DNA of 64,000 bases from Arthrobacter hankyongi (GTDB lineage Bacteria; Actinomycetota; Actinomycetes; Actinomycetales; Micrococcaceae): contig NZ_JAKLTQ010000004.1 of the NCBI RefSeq assembly GCF_022012395.1, positions 124,001 to 188,000 of the forward strand, read 5' to 3'. The notes under the pieces are model-generated. The model was not told where the DNA came from and searched no databases. It saw only the letters and a list, made by a program, of their open reading frames with translations. How positions within the stretch are numbered: position 1 is the first letter of the stretch; each line of letters opens with the position of its first letter. The translations under genes were made by a program, and so were the position numbers. Of the stretch, positions 17,727 to 27,019 are shown in pieces.

Positions 17727-19516
17727 ATTCCACCTCGTTCTGGGCGACGCTGGCGGCTGCGTGGATTGCGTCCGCCGTCGGCACGCTGCTGTCCTGGCTG
17801 TTGACCGCCGGCACCTCGGACGCGTTCAGCGTGGCCTTGCGCCGCTTGACGGACCGGCCCGCCGCCGTGGCCGATCCGGAGATCGACGGCATGGTCTTCG
17901 TCCAGCTGGACGGGGTGCCCTATCCGGTCATGCAGTGGGCCCTTCAATCCGGAACAATGCCGACGCTGCGCCGGTGGGTCCGGTCCGGGTCCCACCGCCT
18001 GCAGGAGTGGACGGTACAGCTGCCCTCCACGACTCCGGCCAGCCAGCAGGGCATCCTGCACGGTACCTGTGACCGGATCCCCGCGTTCCGCTGGTACGAC
18101 CGTGAACTGGGCCGCCTGCTGGTGGCCAACCGTCCGGCCGACGCAGCGGTCATCGAACAGCGTGCCAGCACGGGACGGGGGCTGCTGGCGGACGACGGCA
18201 TCTCGGTGTCCAATCTGTTTTCCGGTGACGCGCCGCGCAGCTCCATGGTGATGAGCAAGATCCAGCTGGCCCGCGGATCCCGCGAGACCAGGCGCGCCTT
18301 CGGGCGGTTCGTGCTGCGTCCCGAAGGTTTTGCCCGCAGCTTTTCCCGCACCCTCGCGGAGGTGGCCCGGGAACGTTTCCAGGCCCGCCGGCAGCGGCTC
18401 CGCGACGTCGTGCCGCGGGTGGAGCGCTCCTGGACGTTCGCCGGGCTCCGTGCGATCAGCAACGGACTGCTGCGGGACATCAACACGGCAGTGGTTGCGA
18501 ACGAAATGATGCGCGGCACCAAGAGCATCTACGTCGACTATGTGGACTATGACGAAGTCGCCCACCATGCCGGCGGCGCAAGGCTGGAGTCGCTCGCGCC
18601 GCTGGAGGCCCTCGACCGGGTGCTGGCGATGCTCGAACAGGTGGCAGGCAAGGCGCCGCGCCGGTACCACTTGGTCGTGCTCTCCGACCATGGGCAGTCG
18701 ATCGGTGCCACCTTCGCCGAGCGGTACGGCACCGACCTGGGCGGCGTGTGCGCTGCGCTGATAAACGAGTCCGTGGTGGAAATCGATAAGAACGTGGAGA
18801 GCCTTGGCCGGGCGCAGGCGCTGGTGGGGGATCTGGCCGGCGCAGGCAAGGGATCGCAGCGGACGGTTCGGAACGTCAGCGGCCGGCTGGGCCGCCAGGC
18901 CGAGGCTGAAAGTGCTGCCGCCGCGACTGGCACCGGCACCATGGTGCTGGGCTCGGGGAATCTCGGCCTTGTCTACCTGATGGAGCCGGAGCGGCTCCTG
19001 ATGGAGGACATCCAGGAACGCTACCCGGCGCTCCTGCCGGGGCTCGTTTCCCATCCCGGGGTCGGTTTCGTTGCGGTCCTGAGCAGGACCGCCGGTCCCG
19101 TTGTCCTCGGAGCGGGGGGAACGCACCGGCTCGCCGATCATCAGGTCGACGGCGCGGATCCGCTCGAACCCTTCGGCAACGATGCGGCGCCCCTGATTGC
19201 CGCCGTGACCGCGATGAAGGAGGCGCCCGATATCTACGTCAACAGCGCCTGCGATCCTTCGACGCTGGAAGTCGTGGCCTTCGAGGACCTGGTGGGGTCC
19301 CATGGCGGGCTGGGCGGCTGGCAGAACCGGGGCATGCTCGTGGCGCCGGTAGACCTGCTGCCGGCCGACGTCCGGATTGTCGGTGCAGTGCAGTTGCACG
19401 GGCACCTGGTACGGATGCTGGAGCAGTTGGGCCAACGGCGGCATCTGGTTCAGGACGAGGCCCCGCCGGTCCCGCCCGGGGCTCAGATGCGTAGCCCCGG
19501 AGGGCTGGGGGACTAG
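17708..19516 (+). CDS. Alkaline-phosphatase-superfamily type I phosphodiesterase, membrane-anchored
   Basis: About 602 residues. One N-terminal transmembrane helix (FWATLAAAWIASAVGTLLSW) is followed by a phosphodiesterase domain with metal ligands VQLDG, the nucleophile region PSTTPASQ, DYDEVAHHAG and SDHGQS. This arrangement matches nucleotide pyrophosphatase/phosphodiesterase-like enzymes acting outside the membrane; substrate unknown. Start is ATG 17708 (AGGTGG upstream) or GTG 17723, which forms GTGA with the stop of the preceding membrane gene. A strong terminator follows. It is probably the catalytic half of a two-protein unit. Confidence 0.8.
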   Translation: MGGAGVNSTSFWATLAAAWIASAVGTLLSWLLTAGTSDAFSVALRRLTDRPAAVADPEIDGMVFVQLDGVPYPVMQWALQSGTMPTLRRWVRSGSHRLQEWTVQLPSTTPASQQGILHGTCDRIPAFRWYDRELGRLLVANRPADAAVIEQRASTGRGLLADDGISVSNLFSGDAPRSSMVMSKIQLARGSRETRRAFGRFVLRPEGFARSFSRTLAEVARERFQARRQRLRDVVPRVERSWTFAGLRAISNGLLRDINTAVVANEMMRGTKSIYVDYVDYDEVAHHAGGARLESLAPLEALDRVLAMLEQVAGKAPRRYHLVVLSDHGQSIGATFAERYGTDLGGVCAALINESVVEIDKNVESLGRAQALVGDLAGAGKGSQRTVRNVSGRLGRQAEAESAAAATGTGTMVLGSGNLGLVYLMEPERLLMEDIQERYPALLPGLVSHPGVGFVAVLSRTAGPVVLGAGGTHRLADHQVDGADPLEPFGNDAAPLIAAVTAMKEAPDIYVNSACDPSTLEVVAFEDLVGSHGGLGGWQNRGMLVAPVDLLPADVRIVGAVQLHGHLVRMLEQLGQRRHLVQDEAPPVPPGAQMRSPGGLGD

Positions 19517-19581
19517 GAGGCCGCAGACCGTCTGCCCTTGCACCGGACGCATGGGTAGCGGCACAGGGGCCGGAGATTGCG

Positions 19582-19624
19582 AAGGCCCCCCGACCGGACG
19601 TTCTCGCCCGGTCGGGGGGCCTTT
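19582..19624 (+). terminator. Strong rho-independent terminator
   Basis: A 16-bp perfect stem (left arm AAGGCCCCCCGACCGG) with a 10-nt loop runs into a TTTT tract, 65 bp after the phosphodiesterase gene. It also faces the leftward tRNA and may stop both transcripts. Confidence 0.88.
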
Positions 19625-19627
19625 TCG

Positions 19628-19701
19628 TTGCGGGGAGAGGATTTGAACCTCTGACCTCTGGGTTATGAGCCCAGCGAGCTACCGAACTGCTCCACCCCGC
19701 G
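19628..19701 (-). tRNA. tRNA-fMet (CAT), initiator
   Basis: A 74-nt tRNA on the minus strand beginning CGCGGGG. The anticodon loop is CTCATAA with three consecutive G:C pairs (GGG/CCC) at the end of the anticodon stem. The first acceptor pair is a C1-A72 mismatch. Both features mark the initiator, not the elongator, tRNA. The T-arm is AGAGG-TTCAAAT-CCTCT. No CCA is encoded; the following bases are CGAAAAG. Confidence 0.95.
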
Positions 19702-19800
19702 GCGTGTTAACGACTCTAGACCGTCGGGTGTCCAAAGCACGAATTTGGTGTCCATAGTCACATCCGGCAGGTGCCTGCAACCGTCCGCCGCGGCAAAGCA

Positions 19801-19845
19801 CGACGGCGGGAGCCTGGGGCCGCGAAACCCAGGCTCCCGCCGTCG
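19801..19845 (-). terminator. Terminator hairpin downstream of purB
   Basis: An 18-bp perfect stem (left arm CGACGGCGGGAGCCTGGG) with a 9-nt loop lies 24 bp past the purB stop. On the minus strand it is followed by TGCTTTG, a weak T-run. Confidence 0.8.
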
Positions 19846-19869
19846 TCGTCCTGTGCCCGGCGGGACAGC

Positions 19870-21285
19870 CTACTTGCCGAGGTGGTCCACCAGTTGGCCG
19901 GCAATGCCGTGGTAACTGCCCGGGGTCAGCGCGAGCAGCCGCGCCTCCGCTTCGGCGGACAGACCGAGCCCGGAGACGAACTCCTTCATGCGCGCGGCAT
20001 CCACCCGGTGGCCGCGGGTCAGGTCCTTGAGCCGCTCGTACGGATTCTCCATGCCCGGAACCCCGGCGATCGCTTCGGCGCGCATGACCATCTGGATGGC
20101 CTCGCCGAGCACCTCCCAGTTCTGGTCCAGGTCTGCGGCGAGCACGTCCGTGGCTACGTCCAGGCGGTCCAGGCCCTTGGCGACGTTGGAGATGGCCAGC
20201 AGCGAGTGCCCAAAGGCGACGCCGATGTTGCGCTGCGAGGAGGAGTCCGTGAGGTCGCGCTGCCAGCGGGAGGTGACCAGGGTGGCCGCCAGCGTGTCCA
20301 GCAGGCCGTTGGAGATTTCCAGGTTCGCCTCGGCGTTCTCGAAGCGGATCGGGTTGACCTTGTGCGGCATGGTGGAGGACCCGGTGGCGCCTTCGACCGG
20401 GATCTGGACGAAATAGCCGATGGAGATGTAGCTCCAGATGTCGGTGCAGAGATTGTGCAGAATGCGGTTGAAGCGTGCGACGTCCGCGTACAGCTCGGCC
20501 TGCCAGTCGTGCGATTCGATCTGCGTGGTCAGCGGGTTCCAGGTCAGGCCCAGGTGCTCCACGAAGCTCTTGGCGACGTCCTGCCAGTCGGCTGTGGGGA
20601 CCGAGGCGTAGTGCGCGGCGTAGGTGCCGGTGGCGCCGTTGATCTTGCCCAGGTATTCGGTGCGGCCGATCCGGTCCAGCTGACGGGTGAGCCGGTGCAC
20701 GACGACGGCGAGTTCCTTGCCGAGCGTGGTGGGAGTGGCCGGCTGGCCGTGGGTGCGCGACAGCATCGGTACGTCGCGGTTGGCCTCGGCCATGGCGGCC
20801 AGCTGGGCCACCAGGTCGCGGGCGGCCGGCAGCCAGACCTTTTCGACCGCTCCCTTGACCCCCACGGCGTAGGAAAGGTTGTTGATGTCCTCGGACGTGC
20901 AGCCGAAGTGGACCAGGGCCTTGAGCTGGCCGATGCCAATGTCCGGCAGCCGGCTGCCGATGTAGTACTCCACGGCTTTGACGTCGTGCACGGTCACGGC
21001 TTCGATGTCGGCCAGTTCGCGCACGGAGTTGCCGTCGAAATCGGTGACGATGCGGCGCAGCGCGGCCTGCTGCTCGGCGCTGAGCGGGCCGGCGCCCGGG
21101 AGCACGGAGTTGTTGGTCAGGTGGATCAGCCACTCGACTTCCACATGCACGCGGTCACGGTTCAGTGCGGCTTCGGAGAGGAAGTCCACCAGCGGGGCGA
21201 CGGCGCCGTGGTAGCGGCCATCCAGCGGGCCGAGGGCGATTGTGGGGGAGACGTCTGCCAGTAGGACGCGGTGATGTTCAGCCAT
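19870..21285 (-). CDS. purB: Adenylosuccinate lyase
   Basis: A 471-residue fumarase/aspartase-superfamily enzyme that cleaves SAICAR and adenylosuccinate in purine synthesis. The signature GSSTMPHKVNPIRFEN is intact, with the catalytic Ser loop; SRTHGQPATPTTLGKE carries the conserved His, and TSEDINN is present. The N-terminal LGPLDGRY and the length match the proteobacterial-type (E. coli-like) PurB rather than the shorter ~430-residue B. subtilis type. Start ATG 21285. It is monocistronic, with a strong terminator downstream. Confidence 0.96.
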   Translation of the reverse strand: MAEHHRVLLADVSPTIALGPLDGRYHGAVAPLVDFLSEAALNRDRVHVEVEWLIHLTNNSVLPGAGPLSAEQQAALRRIVTDFDGNSVRELADIEAVTVHDVKAVEYYIGSRLPDIGIGQLKALVHFGCTSEDINNLSYAVGVKGAVEKVWLPAARDLVAQLAAMAEANRDVPMLSRTHGQPATPTTLGKELAVVVHRLTRQLDRIGRTEYLGKINGATGTYAAHYASVPTADWQDVAKSFVEHLGLTWNPLTTQIESHDWQAELYADVARFNRILHNLCTDIWSYISIGYFVQIPVEGATGSSTMPHKVNPIRFENAEANLEISNGLLDTLAATLVTSRWQRDLTDSSSQRNIGVAFGHSLLAISNVAKGLDRLDVATDVLAADLDQNWEVLGEAIQMVMRAEAIAGVPGMENPYERLKDLTRGHRVDAARMKEFVSGLGLSAEAEARLLALTPGSYHGIAGQLVDHLGK

Positions 21286-21442
21286 GGCCCTTATTCTTTC
21301 ATGCCCGCCGCGGCCGGCCCGCGGCGGGATCCGCCCTCCACAGCCTGCCGGCGGGACCGGTTGCGCACATCCGGGGTCCGCTTACCTGCCGGCAGGGTGG
21401 CTGCGCAGGTAGCGTCGATGGCGGGGAGAAGGAGCATCTCGG

Positions 21443-21742
21443 ATGGATTTCTTCACGACGGGGCCAGCCGTCCTGGCCGCTGCCGCCGGCCGCGAGGTCC
21501 GGCTGCTGGCGCAGCGGTTGCTCGACTGCGAGGCCCGGCTGCTGGAACTGAATGGTTCGCTGGCGCAGCTGGAACTGGTCTCTTGGGAATCCCGCGCAGG
21601 CGAGGCGTTCCGGCAGACGCTGGCCGTCCGGCGGCTGCGGATGGACGACGCCGCGGACAGCCTCCGTGCGGCAGCGGGCCAGGTCGCTGCCTTCGGCGAG
21701 GCCGCGGAACAGGCCCTGGCCCAGAGCCTGCCGTTCCGATGA
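21443..21742 (+). CDS. WXG100-like small helical protein
   Basis: A 99-residue, entirely helical, Ala/Leu-rich protein without signal peptide. Mid-protein it reads SWESRAGEAFRQTL, the W-x-S/G turn between two helices that typifies the WXG100/ESX-like superfamily. The ATG has AAGGAG upstream. Its TGA overlaps the ATG of the next gene (ATGA), so the two are translationally coupled and may form a pair. Type VII secretion is suggested by the fold only; no EccC-like ATPase is in this window. Confidence 0.65.
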   Translation: MDFFTTGPAVLAAAAGREVRLLAQRLLDCEARLLELNGSLAQLELVSWESRAGEAFRQTLAVRRLRMDDAADSLRAAAGQVAAFGEAAEQALAQSLPFR

Positions 21743-23241
21743 CCGGTGAGGACTGGTATCCGGCGCCTGCCCGCTGGTGGGAGAACCGCTTTGGCTCCAC
21801 CAGCTACCCCGGCTACACGGTGTCCGGCGGCCTCGGCGGTGCCGCCTTCCAATGGGAGGAACTCCAGGACGCCGCCGCCCGGCTCGAGGCCATCGCTGTC
21901 CGGGCGGAACAGCTCCGCGCGGAGGCCGCGGAGGTGGAGGGGCAGCTTCTCGACGGCACTCTGGCCACGGTACCCGGCTGGTTCGCCGTCCGGTTGACGG
22001 TGCTCGGAGCCTGGACTGCGGTGGCGGAGGCAGGCCGGCGAATCCGGGAGCTCTCGGACAGCGTCCGCCGGGCGTACGCCATCTACCGCGTCGCCGACGA
22101 GGCGGTGCGCGCCGGAATGCGGGCCGTGGACAGCTCCACCTGGTGGCTCACCGCGCCCTTGGGCGCACTGGCGAACGAAGGCCGGCCCACCCGGGAGGGT
22201 GCCGAACGCCTGCTGGACCACGGGCCCGCGGCATTGGCGGTGCTGCTGGGACTGCCGCCGGCCTTCGCAACGCTCCTCTTGCGGGATGTCCGCCACGGCG
22301 GTGCCGGCGGGGGCTCCGAATCGGGCCGGCTGGCATCGGCGCTGGTCGCCTCGGCCAACGCCGCCGGGCTGCTGCGGGCCGCACCGATCACGGTTGCGCG
22401 CGCCGGGCCCGCGGCCGCCGTGGTGCTGCCGCCGACCCCGGCGGGCTTGCTGGCCCGTGCCGCCGCGGCAGAGCAGGCCGGTCCGGGGTACATCGAAGTG
22501 GTGGAAGTACACCGGGACGGCCGCAGCAGTTGGGTGGTGGCGCTGCCCGGGACCCAGGCAAGCGGGGGAGCAGCGGCAACAGCCAACCCCTTTGACGAAA
22601 CCGGGGTAGCCGAGGCCATGGCCGCGGACAGCAGGTTCGTAGCGGGGGCAGTGTCCCAGGCGCTGGACGAGGCCGGTGCGCAGGCCGGGGAGCCGGTTCT
22701 CCTGGCCGGCTACAGCCAAGGCGGGATCCACGCCATGAACCTGGCCGGCGACCGGCGGTTCCTGGCCCGGCACCCCGTGCGGTATGTCCTCACCGCGGGT
22801 TCGCCGGTGGGGGACCGGCCGGCCGCACCGGGGGTGGCGAGCCTGCACCTGGAGCACCGGCAGGACTGGGTGCCCGGCGCCGATGCCGTGCCGAACCCGG
22901 ACAACCGGGACCGGGTCACGGTCACATTGACCGGTAAGGTGGCCACGCCCGAGGGCGAGGATGCCGGTCTCGGACCCGGCCACAACTTCGCCAACTACCT
23001 GGCCGGAGCCCGGACGCTTGAGCGCAGCCCTGACGTTTCCGTCGCGGATTCAGCCGCGGTCCTCAGCACGGCGCTCGCTGGCGGCACTGCCCGGCGGCAG
23101 CTGTTCCAACTGACCCGGCAGCCGGCCCCGCCGGCCCCTCCGGCCCCGCCGGCCCCTCCGGCCCTGCCGCCGGGACCGGCGGCGGCCCGCCCGGGGATGA
23201 TGCCACCGACCTCAGGAGGTGCCGGTGGCCGCCCCGGCTGA
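21739..23241 (+). CDS. Alpha/beta-hydrolase with WXG-like N-terminus and Pro-rich tail
   Basis: A 500-residue protein. The first ~130 residues are helical, with several Trp, similar in style to polymorphic-toxin or ESX-substrate N-termini. The C-terminal half is an alpha/beta hydrolase with GYSQGG (nucleophile Ser about 326), probable Asp in HRQDWVPG (about 376) and His in GPGHNFANY (about 415). It ends in a proline repeat (PAPPAPPAPPAPPALPP). It could be an extracellular lipase, esterase or cutinase-like effector. Its last 30 bases overlap the convergent NasB-like gene. No signal peptide, so export, if any, would depend on the coupled WXG100-like partner. Confidence 0.7.
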   Translation: MTGEDWYPAPARWWENRFGSTSYPGYTVSGGLGGAAFQWEELQDAAARLEAIAVRAEQLRAEAAEVEGQLLDGTLATVPGWFAVRLTVLGAWTAVAEAGRRIRELSDSVRRAYAIYRVADEAVRAGMRAVDSSTWWLTAPLGALANEGRPTREGAERLLDHGPAALAVLLGLPPAFATLLLRDVRHGGAGGGSESGRLASALVASANAAGLLRAAPITVARAGPAAAVVLPPTPAGLLARAAAAEQAGPGYIEVVEVHRDGRSSWVVALPGTQASGGAAATANPFDETGVAEAMAADSRFVAGAVSQALDEAGAQAGEPVLLAGYSQGGIHAMNLAGDRRFLARHPVRYVLTAGSPVGDRPAAPGVASLHLEHRQDWVPGADAVPNPDNRDRVTVTLTGKVATPEGEDAGLGPGHNFANYLAGARTLERSPDVSVADSAAVLSTALAGGTARRQLFQLTRQPAPPAPPAPPAPPALPPGPAAARPGMMPPTSGGAGGRPG

Positions 23242-24825
23242 CTGCAGGTGGGCCTCGATCATGTCCACAATCCGGCTCCGGCAGCCGCCGCAGCCGGTGC
23301 CCGCCCGCGTCGCGTCGCCGACGGCGCCGGGGGAGTGGCAGCCGCCGGCCACCGCCTCCTGGACCTGTCCATGGGTGGCCCCGGTGCACCGGCACAGCGA
23401 CGCTGCCGGATCGGCCGGCCCGGACAAATCCGGCAACTGCTCGGCTGCATCGAGTCGGAACAGGGCCGTCCGGTCCGCGGGCAGTTCGGACCCGCGCTCG
23501 TACAGCAGCACCAGTTCGGCAGCCGTCCGCGGCATGCCCACGCAGACCAGGCCCTCCAGCACGCCGCCGCGGGTAACCATCTTGACGTACCGGCCGTGTT
23601 CGGGATCCGCCCACTGGGCCACCTGCCGCGGCGGTATGGTGCCCCCGCAGCCGCCGCTGCCCACCTCGTCATCCCATAGTTCGGCTTCGACGGCGCCGGC
23701 CGAAGCCATGTCCACGTTCCGGGCCTTCAGCAGCATCACGCCCGGCCTTTCGGCCGCCAGTTGCGCCGGCGCTCCATCGGCTCCGCCCGTACCGGCAGCG
23801 GAAGGATCCTGCGGAACGAGGCGCCGGGCCAACCATTCTGCCTGCCGCCAGCCGGGCCCGATGAGTCCGGCCGGCCCGCCGCCCGGACCGGAGCAGCCGG
23901 CGCAGGCAGGATCGGTGCAACGGACTTCGGCGCAGTCGCCGATGGCGAAGATGGTGCCTTCCTTGTCCGCCTCCAGCCGGTGGCTGACCAGGATGCCCTT
24001 GGCCACCGGCAGTCCGGCGCCTTCGGCCAGGCCGGTGCGCGGCCGGATGCCACAGGAAAGCAGCAGCAGGTCGCCGTCGATGCGGCGGCCGTCCTCGAGC
24101 TCCAAGGCCTCGAAGCGGTGCCGTCCGCCGGCCTGGGGCAGGAAACGGACACCGGTGGAACGCGCACCGGACACCAGGTCGATGCCCGCCGCGCGCAGGG
24201 TCCTGGCCAAGGTTTTTCCTCCGCCGTGGTCGATGTTGCGGGCCAGCGGCCGGTCGCCGTTGTGGACCACGGTTACCCGGGCGCCTTCCTCCGCGGCAGC
24301 CAGCGCCGCCTCGATGCCGAGGATGCCCCCGCCGAGCACGATCACATGCCCGCCGCGGTGCACCGTCTCGCGCAGCCGGGCCGCATCGGCCAGGTCCCGC
24401 AGCGCCGTGACGCCGGGCGGCAGCAGATGAACCGCCGCGGGATCCGGGTTCAGGCCGGTGAGGGTGGGCACGATGGCGCCGGCGCCGGTGGCCAGCACCA
24501 GCCGGTCATAGGGGTCGTGCGAGCCGTCGTCGAGTTCGATCCGCCGCCTCGGGCGGTCGATCCGGCGGACCGTGCGCCCCAGCCGGACATTGACCCCCGC
24601 GGCGCGCAGCTCGTCGGCGTCCGCGAGCTCGATGTCTTCGGGCGTGGTCCGCCCGACGCCCAGGTCGGCCACCAGGACCCGGTTGTAGGCAGGGGCGGAT
24701 TCGCTGCCGATGACGGTGAGCAGCACGCGGCCGGCGCGGACGGCGGGCAGCAGTTCGTCGACCAGCCGGGCGGCTACCGGCCCGAATCCGACAACGGCAA
24801 TCCGTTCGGGGGCTTGGTGATTCAC
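23212..24825 (-). CDS. nasB: NasB/NirB-N-terminal-like FAD oxidoreductase with BFD-type [2Fe-2S] domain
   Basis: A 537-residue electron-transfer flavoprotein. The N-terminal dinucleotide fold is VVGFGPVAARL, the second is VIVLGGGILGIEAA, and FAIGDCAEV marks FAD binding. A BFD-like cluster domain ends the protein (CRCTGATHGQVQEA ... GTGCGGCRSR, four Cys). Extra Cys occur at CTDPACAGC and GSGGCGG. The sirohaem/sulfite-reductase half of true NirB is absent, so the role is most likely passing NADH electrons to the nitrate reductase, as NasB does in Bacillus. The start overlaps the nitrate reductase stop (ATGA). Confidence 0.83.
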   Translation of the reverse strand: MNHQAPERIAVVGFGPVAARLVDELLPAVRAGRVLLTVIGSESAPAYNRVLVADLGVGRTTPEDIELADADELRAAGVNVRLGRTVRRIDRPRRRIELDDGSHDPYDRLVLATGAGAIVPTLTGLNPDPAAVHLLPPGVTALRDLADAARLRETVHRGGHVIVLGGGILGIEAALAAAEEGARVTVVHNGDRPLARNIDHGGGKTLARTLRAAGIDLVSGARSTGVRFLPQAGGRHRFEALELEDGRRIDGDLLLLSCGIRPRTGLAEGAGLPVAKGILVSHRLEADKEGTIFAIGDCAEVRCTDPACAGCSGPGGGPAGLIGPGWRQAEWLARRLVPQDPSAAGTGGADGAPAQLAAERPGVMLLKARNVDMASAGAVEAELWDDEVGSGGCGGTIPPRQVAQWADPEHGRYVKMVTRGGVLEGLVCVGMPRTAAELVLLYERGSELPADRTALFRLDAAEQLPDLSGPADPAASLCRCTGATHGQVQEAVAGGCHSPGAVGDATRAGTGCGGCRSRIVDMIEAHLQSAGAATGTS

Positions 24826-27017
24826 CGGGAACCTGCTTTCTCCAGCACGCGCACCTGCACGGCGCTGGTCTTGAATTCCGGCATCCCGGACACCGGGTCC
24901 GTCGCGGCCTGGGTCAGCAGGTTGGCGCTCTGTTCGCCGGCGAAGTGGAAGGGCAGGAAGACGGTGTCCGGCCGGATATCGGTGCTCAATTCTGCGCGGG
25001 CCCTGACCGTCCCCCGGTGGTTGCTGATCTCGGCCATGTCCCCGTTGCCGATGCCCAGCGGCAACGCCGTGGCCGGATGCAGCTGGAGCCGGGGCTCGGG
25101 CTGGGCGGCGGAGAGCTCGGCCACCCTCCGGGTCTGGGCCCCGGACTGGTAATGCTCGAGCAGCCGGCCGGTGACGAGCGTGAGTTCACCCGGGCGGTGC
25201 AGCGCGTCCGCGGTGTCGCCCGGCGACACCGCGGTGAAGCGGGCCCGGCCGTCCGCATGGGCAAATGCCTCGAGGAAGAGCCGCGGCGTGCCGGCCGAGC
25301 CGGCGGGGAACGGCCAGTAGGCCGGAACGCTGTCATCGTCCAGGATCCCGTAGTCGATGCCGGAGTAGTCCGCAGGTCCGCCGGCCGAGGCCCGCCGCAG
25401 TTCCTCGAAGATGGTTTCCGGATTGTCGCTGAACATGGACGGTGCCCCGAGCCGTGCCGCCAGCTCCTGCATGATCCACAGTTCGGAGCGGGCGCCCTCG
25501 GGCGGGGTCACCGCCCGGCGTCGGCGCAGGACCCTTCCCTCGAGGTTGGTCATCGTGCCTTCCTCCTCCGCCCACTGCAGCACCGGAAGGACCAGGTCCG
25601 CCTCGGCGGCGGTCTCCGACAGGACGAAGTCCGCCACCATCAGGAAGTCCAGGCTCCGCAGTCCCGCCAGCACGCGGCCGGCGTCGGGCGCGGAGACGGC
25701 GATGTTCGAGCCATGCACGAAGAGGCAGCGGACACCGCCGGGCCGGCCCAGGGACTTCAGCAGTTCCACCGCCGGCAGGCCGGGACCGGGAAGCTGGTCC
25801 GGGGCGATGCCCCAGACCGCGGCCACGTGCTCGCGGGCCGCCGGATCGGTGATCTTGCGGTAGCCGGGCAGCTGGTCGGACTTCTGCCCGTGCTCGCGTC
25901 CGCCCTGTCCGTTGCCCTGTCCGGTCAGCGTGCCGTAGCCGCTGTGGGTTGTCCCGGGCAGTCCGAGCAACAGGCTGAGGTTGATCGCTGCGGTGGCGGT
26001 ATCGGTTCCGTCCACGTGCTGTTCGACGCCGCGGCCGGTCAGGATATAGCTGCCGCCGGCGGTCAGCCCGGCACGGGCCCGGCGGGCGCCCTCGGCCAGC
26101 CGCCGGGCAGTCTCGCGGACCAGTTCGGCGGGCACTCCGGTGACGGCCTGGACACGCTCGGGCCACCAGGCGTTGAGGCTGCGGGCCACGGACCGGTAGC
26201 CTGCGGTGCGCCGTTGGATGAATTCCTTGTCGGCGAGTCCTTCCTGCACCACCACATGGGCAATGCCCAGCAGCAAGGCCAGGTCGGTTCCCGGCGACGG
26301 CTGCAGGTGCAGTCCAGTCCCGCCGCCCGTGAGCGCGGCGGTCGCCGAGCGCCGCGGATCCACCACGATCAGCCCGCCGGCGTCCCGGGTGCCCTGCAGG
26401 TGCGCCACGAACGGCGGCATGGTGTCCGCGACGTTGGACCCCAGGAGCAGGACCGTGTGCGCGTTGTCCAGGTCGGCCAGCGGGAAGGGCAGTCCGCGGT
26501 CCAGACCGAACGCCCGGTTGCCTGCCGCAGCCGCGGAGGACATGCAGAACCGCCCGTTGTAGTCGATCCGCGAGGTGCGCAGGGCCAGCCGGGCGAACTT
26601 GCCGAGCTGGTACGCCTTTTCATTGGTCAGCCCGCCGCTGCCGAAGACCCCGACGGCGTCCGTGCCGTACGCTGCCCAGGCCGCGCGCACGGCGCCGGCC
26701 GCCCGGTCCAGGGCCGCGTCCCAGCCCACCGGATGCAGTTCCCCGTCGGCACCGCGCAGCAGCGGGGTGGTGAGCCGTTCCGGGGAGTTCAGCAGGGTCG
26801 GGGAGGTCCAGCCCTTGCGGCAAAGGCCGCCCCGGTTGGTGGGGAAGTCCCGGCCGGCGGCTTCCAGGACGGTTCCAGCGGGAGCAGGCCCGGCGGCCGT
26901 TGTGCCGGTTTCAGCGACGGCGGACGCCGTGCCCGCGGGGACGGCCATGCGGCCGGCCGGAGCCAGCCGCATGGCGCACTGCAGGGCGCAATAGGGGCAG
27001 TGCGTGTGCGTAGCCAT
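24822..27017 (-). CDS. narB: Assimilatory nitrate reductase, molybdopterin catalytic subunit
   Basis: A 731-residue Mo-bisMGD oxidoreductase reducing nitrate to nitrite in the cytoplasm. The N-terminal 4Fe-4S motif is CPYCALQC with the fourth ligand in GGLCRKGW; conserved blocks include SRIDYNGRFCMSSAAAAG (active-site region), LLLGSNVADTMPP and the C-terminal molydopterin-dinucleotide-binding domain (LVTGRLLEHYQSG). There is no Tat signal, as expected for the assimilatory Nas/NarB group. The start at 27017 is 2 bp after the narK stop. It shares an operon with the NasB-like partner downstream. Confidence 0.92.
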   Translation of the reverse strand: MATHTHCPYCALQCAMRLAPAGRMAVPAGTASAVAETGTTAAGPAPAGTVLEAAGRDFPTNRGGLCRKGWTSPTLLNSPERLTTPLLRGADGELHPVGWDAALDRAAGAVRAAWAAYGTDAVGVFGSGGLTNEKAYQLGKFARLALRTSRIDYNGRFCMSSAAAAGNRAFGLDRGLPFPLADLDNAHTVLLLGSNVADTMPPFVAHLQGTRDAGGLIVVDPRRSATAALTGGGTGLHLQPSPGTDLALLLGIAHVVVQEGLADKEFIQRRTAGYRSVARSLNAWWPERVQAVTGVPAELVRETARRLAEGARRARAGLTAGGSYILTGRGVEQHVDGTDTATAAINLSLLLGLPGTTHSGYGTLTGQGNGQGGREHGQKSDQLPGYRKITDPAAREHVAAVWGIAPDQLPGPGLPAVELLKSLGRPGGVRCLFVHGSNIAVSAPDAGRVLAGLRSLDFLMVADFVLSETAAEADLVLPVLQWAEEEGTMTNLEGRVLRRRRAVTPPEGARSELWIMQELAARLGAPSMFSDNPETIFEELRRASAGGPADYSGIDYGILDDDSVPAYWPFPAGSAGTPRLFLEAFAHADGRARFTAVSPGDTADALHRPGELTLVTGRLLEHYQSGAQTRRVAELSAAQPEPRLQLHPATALPLGIGNGDMAEISNHRGTVRARAELSTDIRPDTVFLPFHFAGEQSANLLTQAATDPVSGMPEFKTSAVQVRVLEKAGSR

Positions 27018-27019
27018 GC

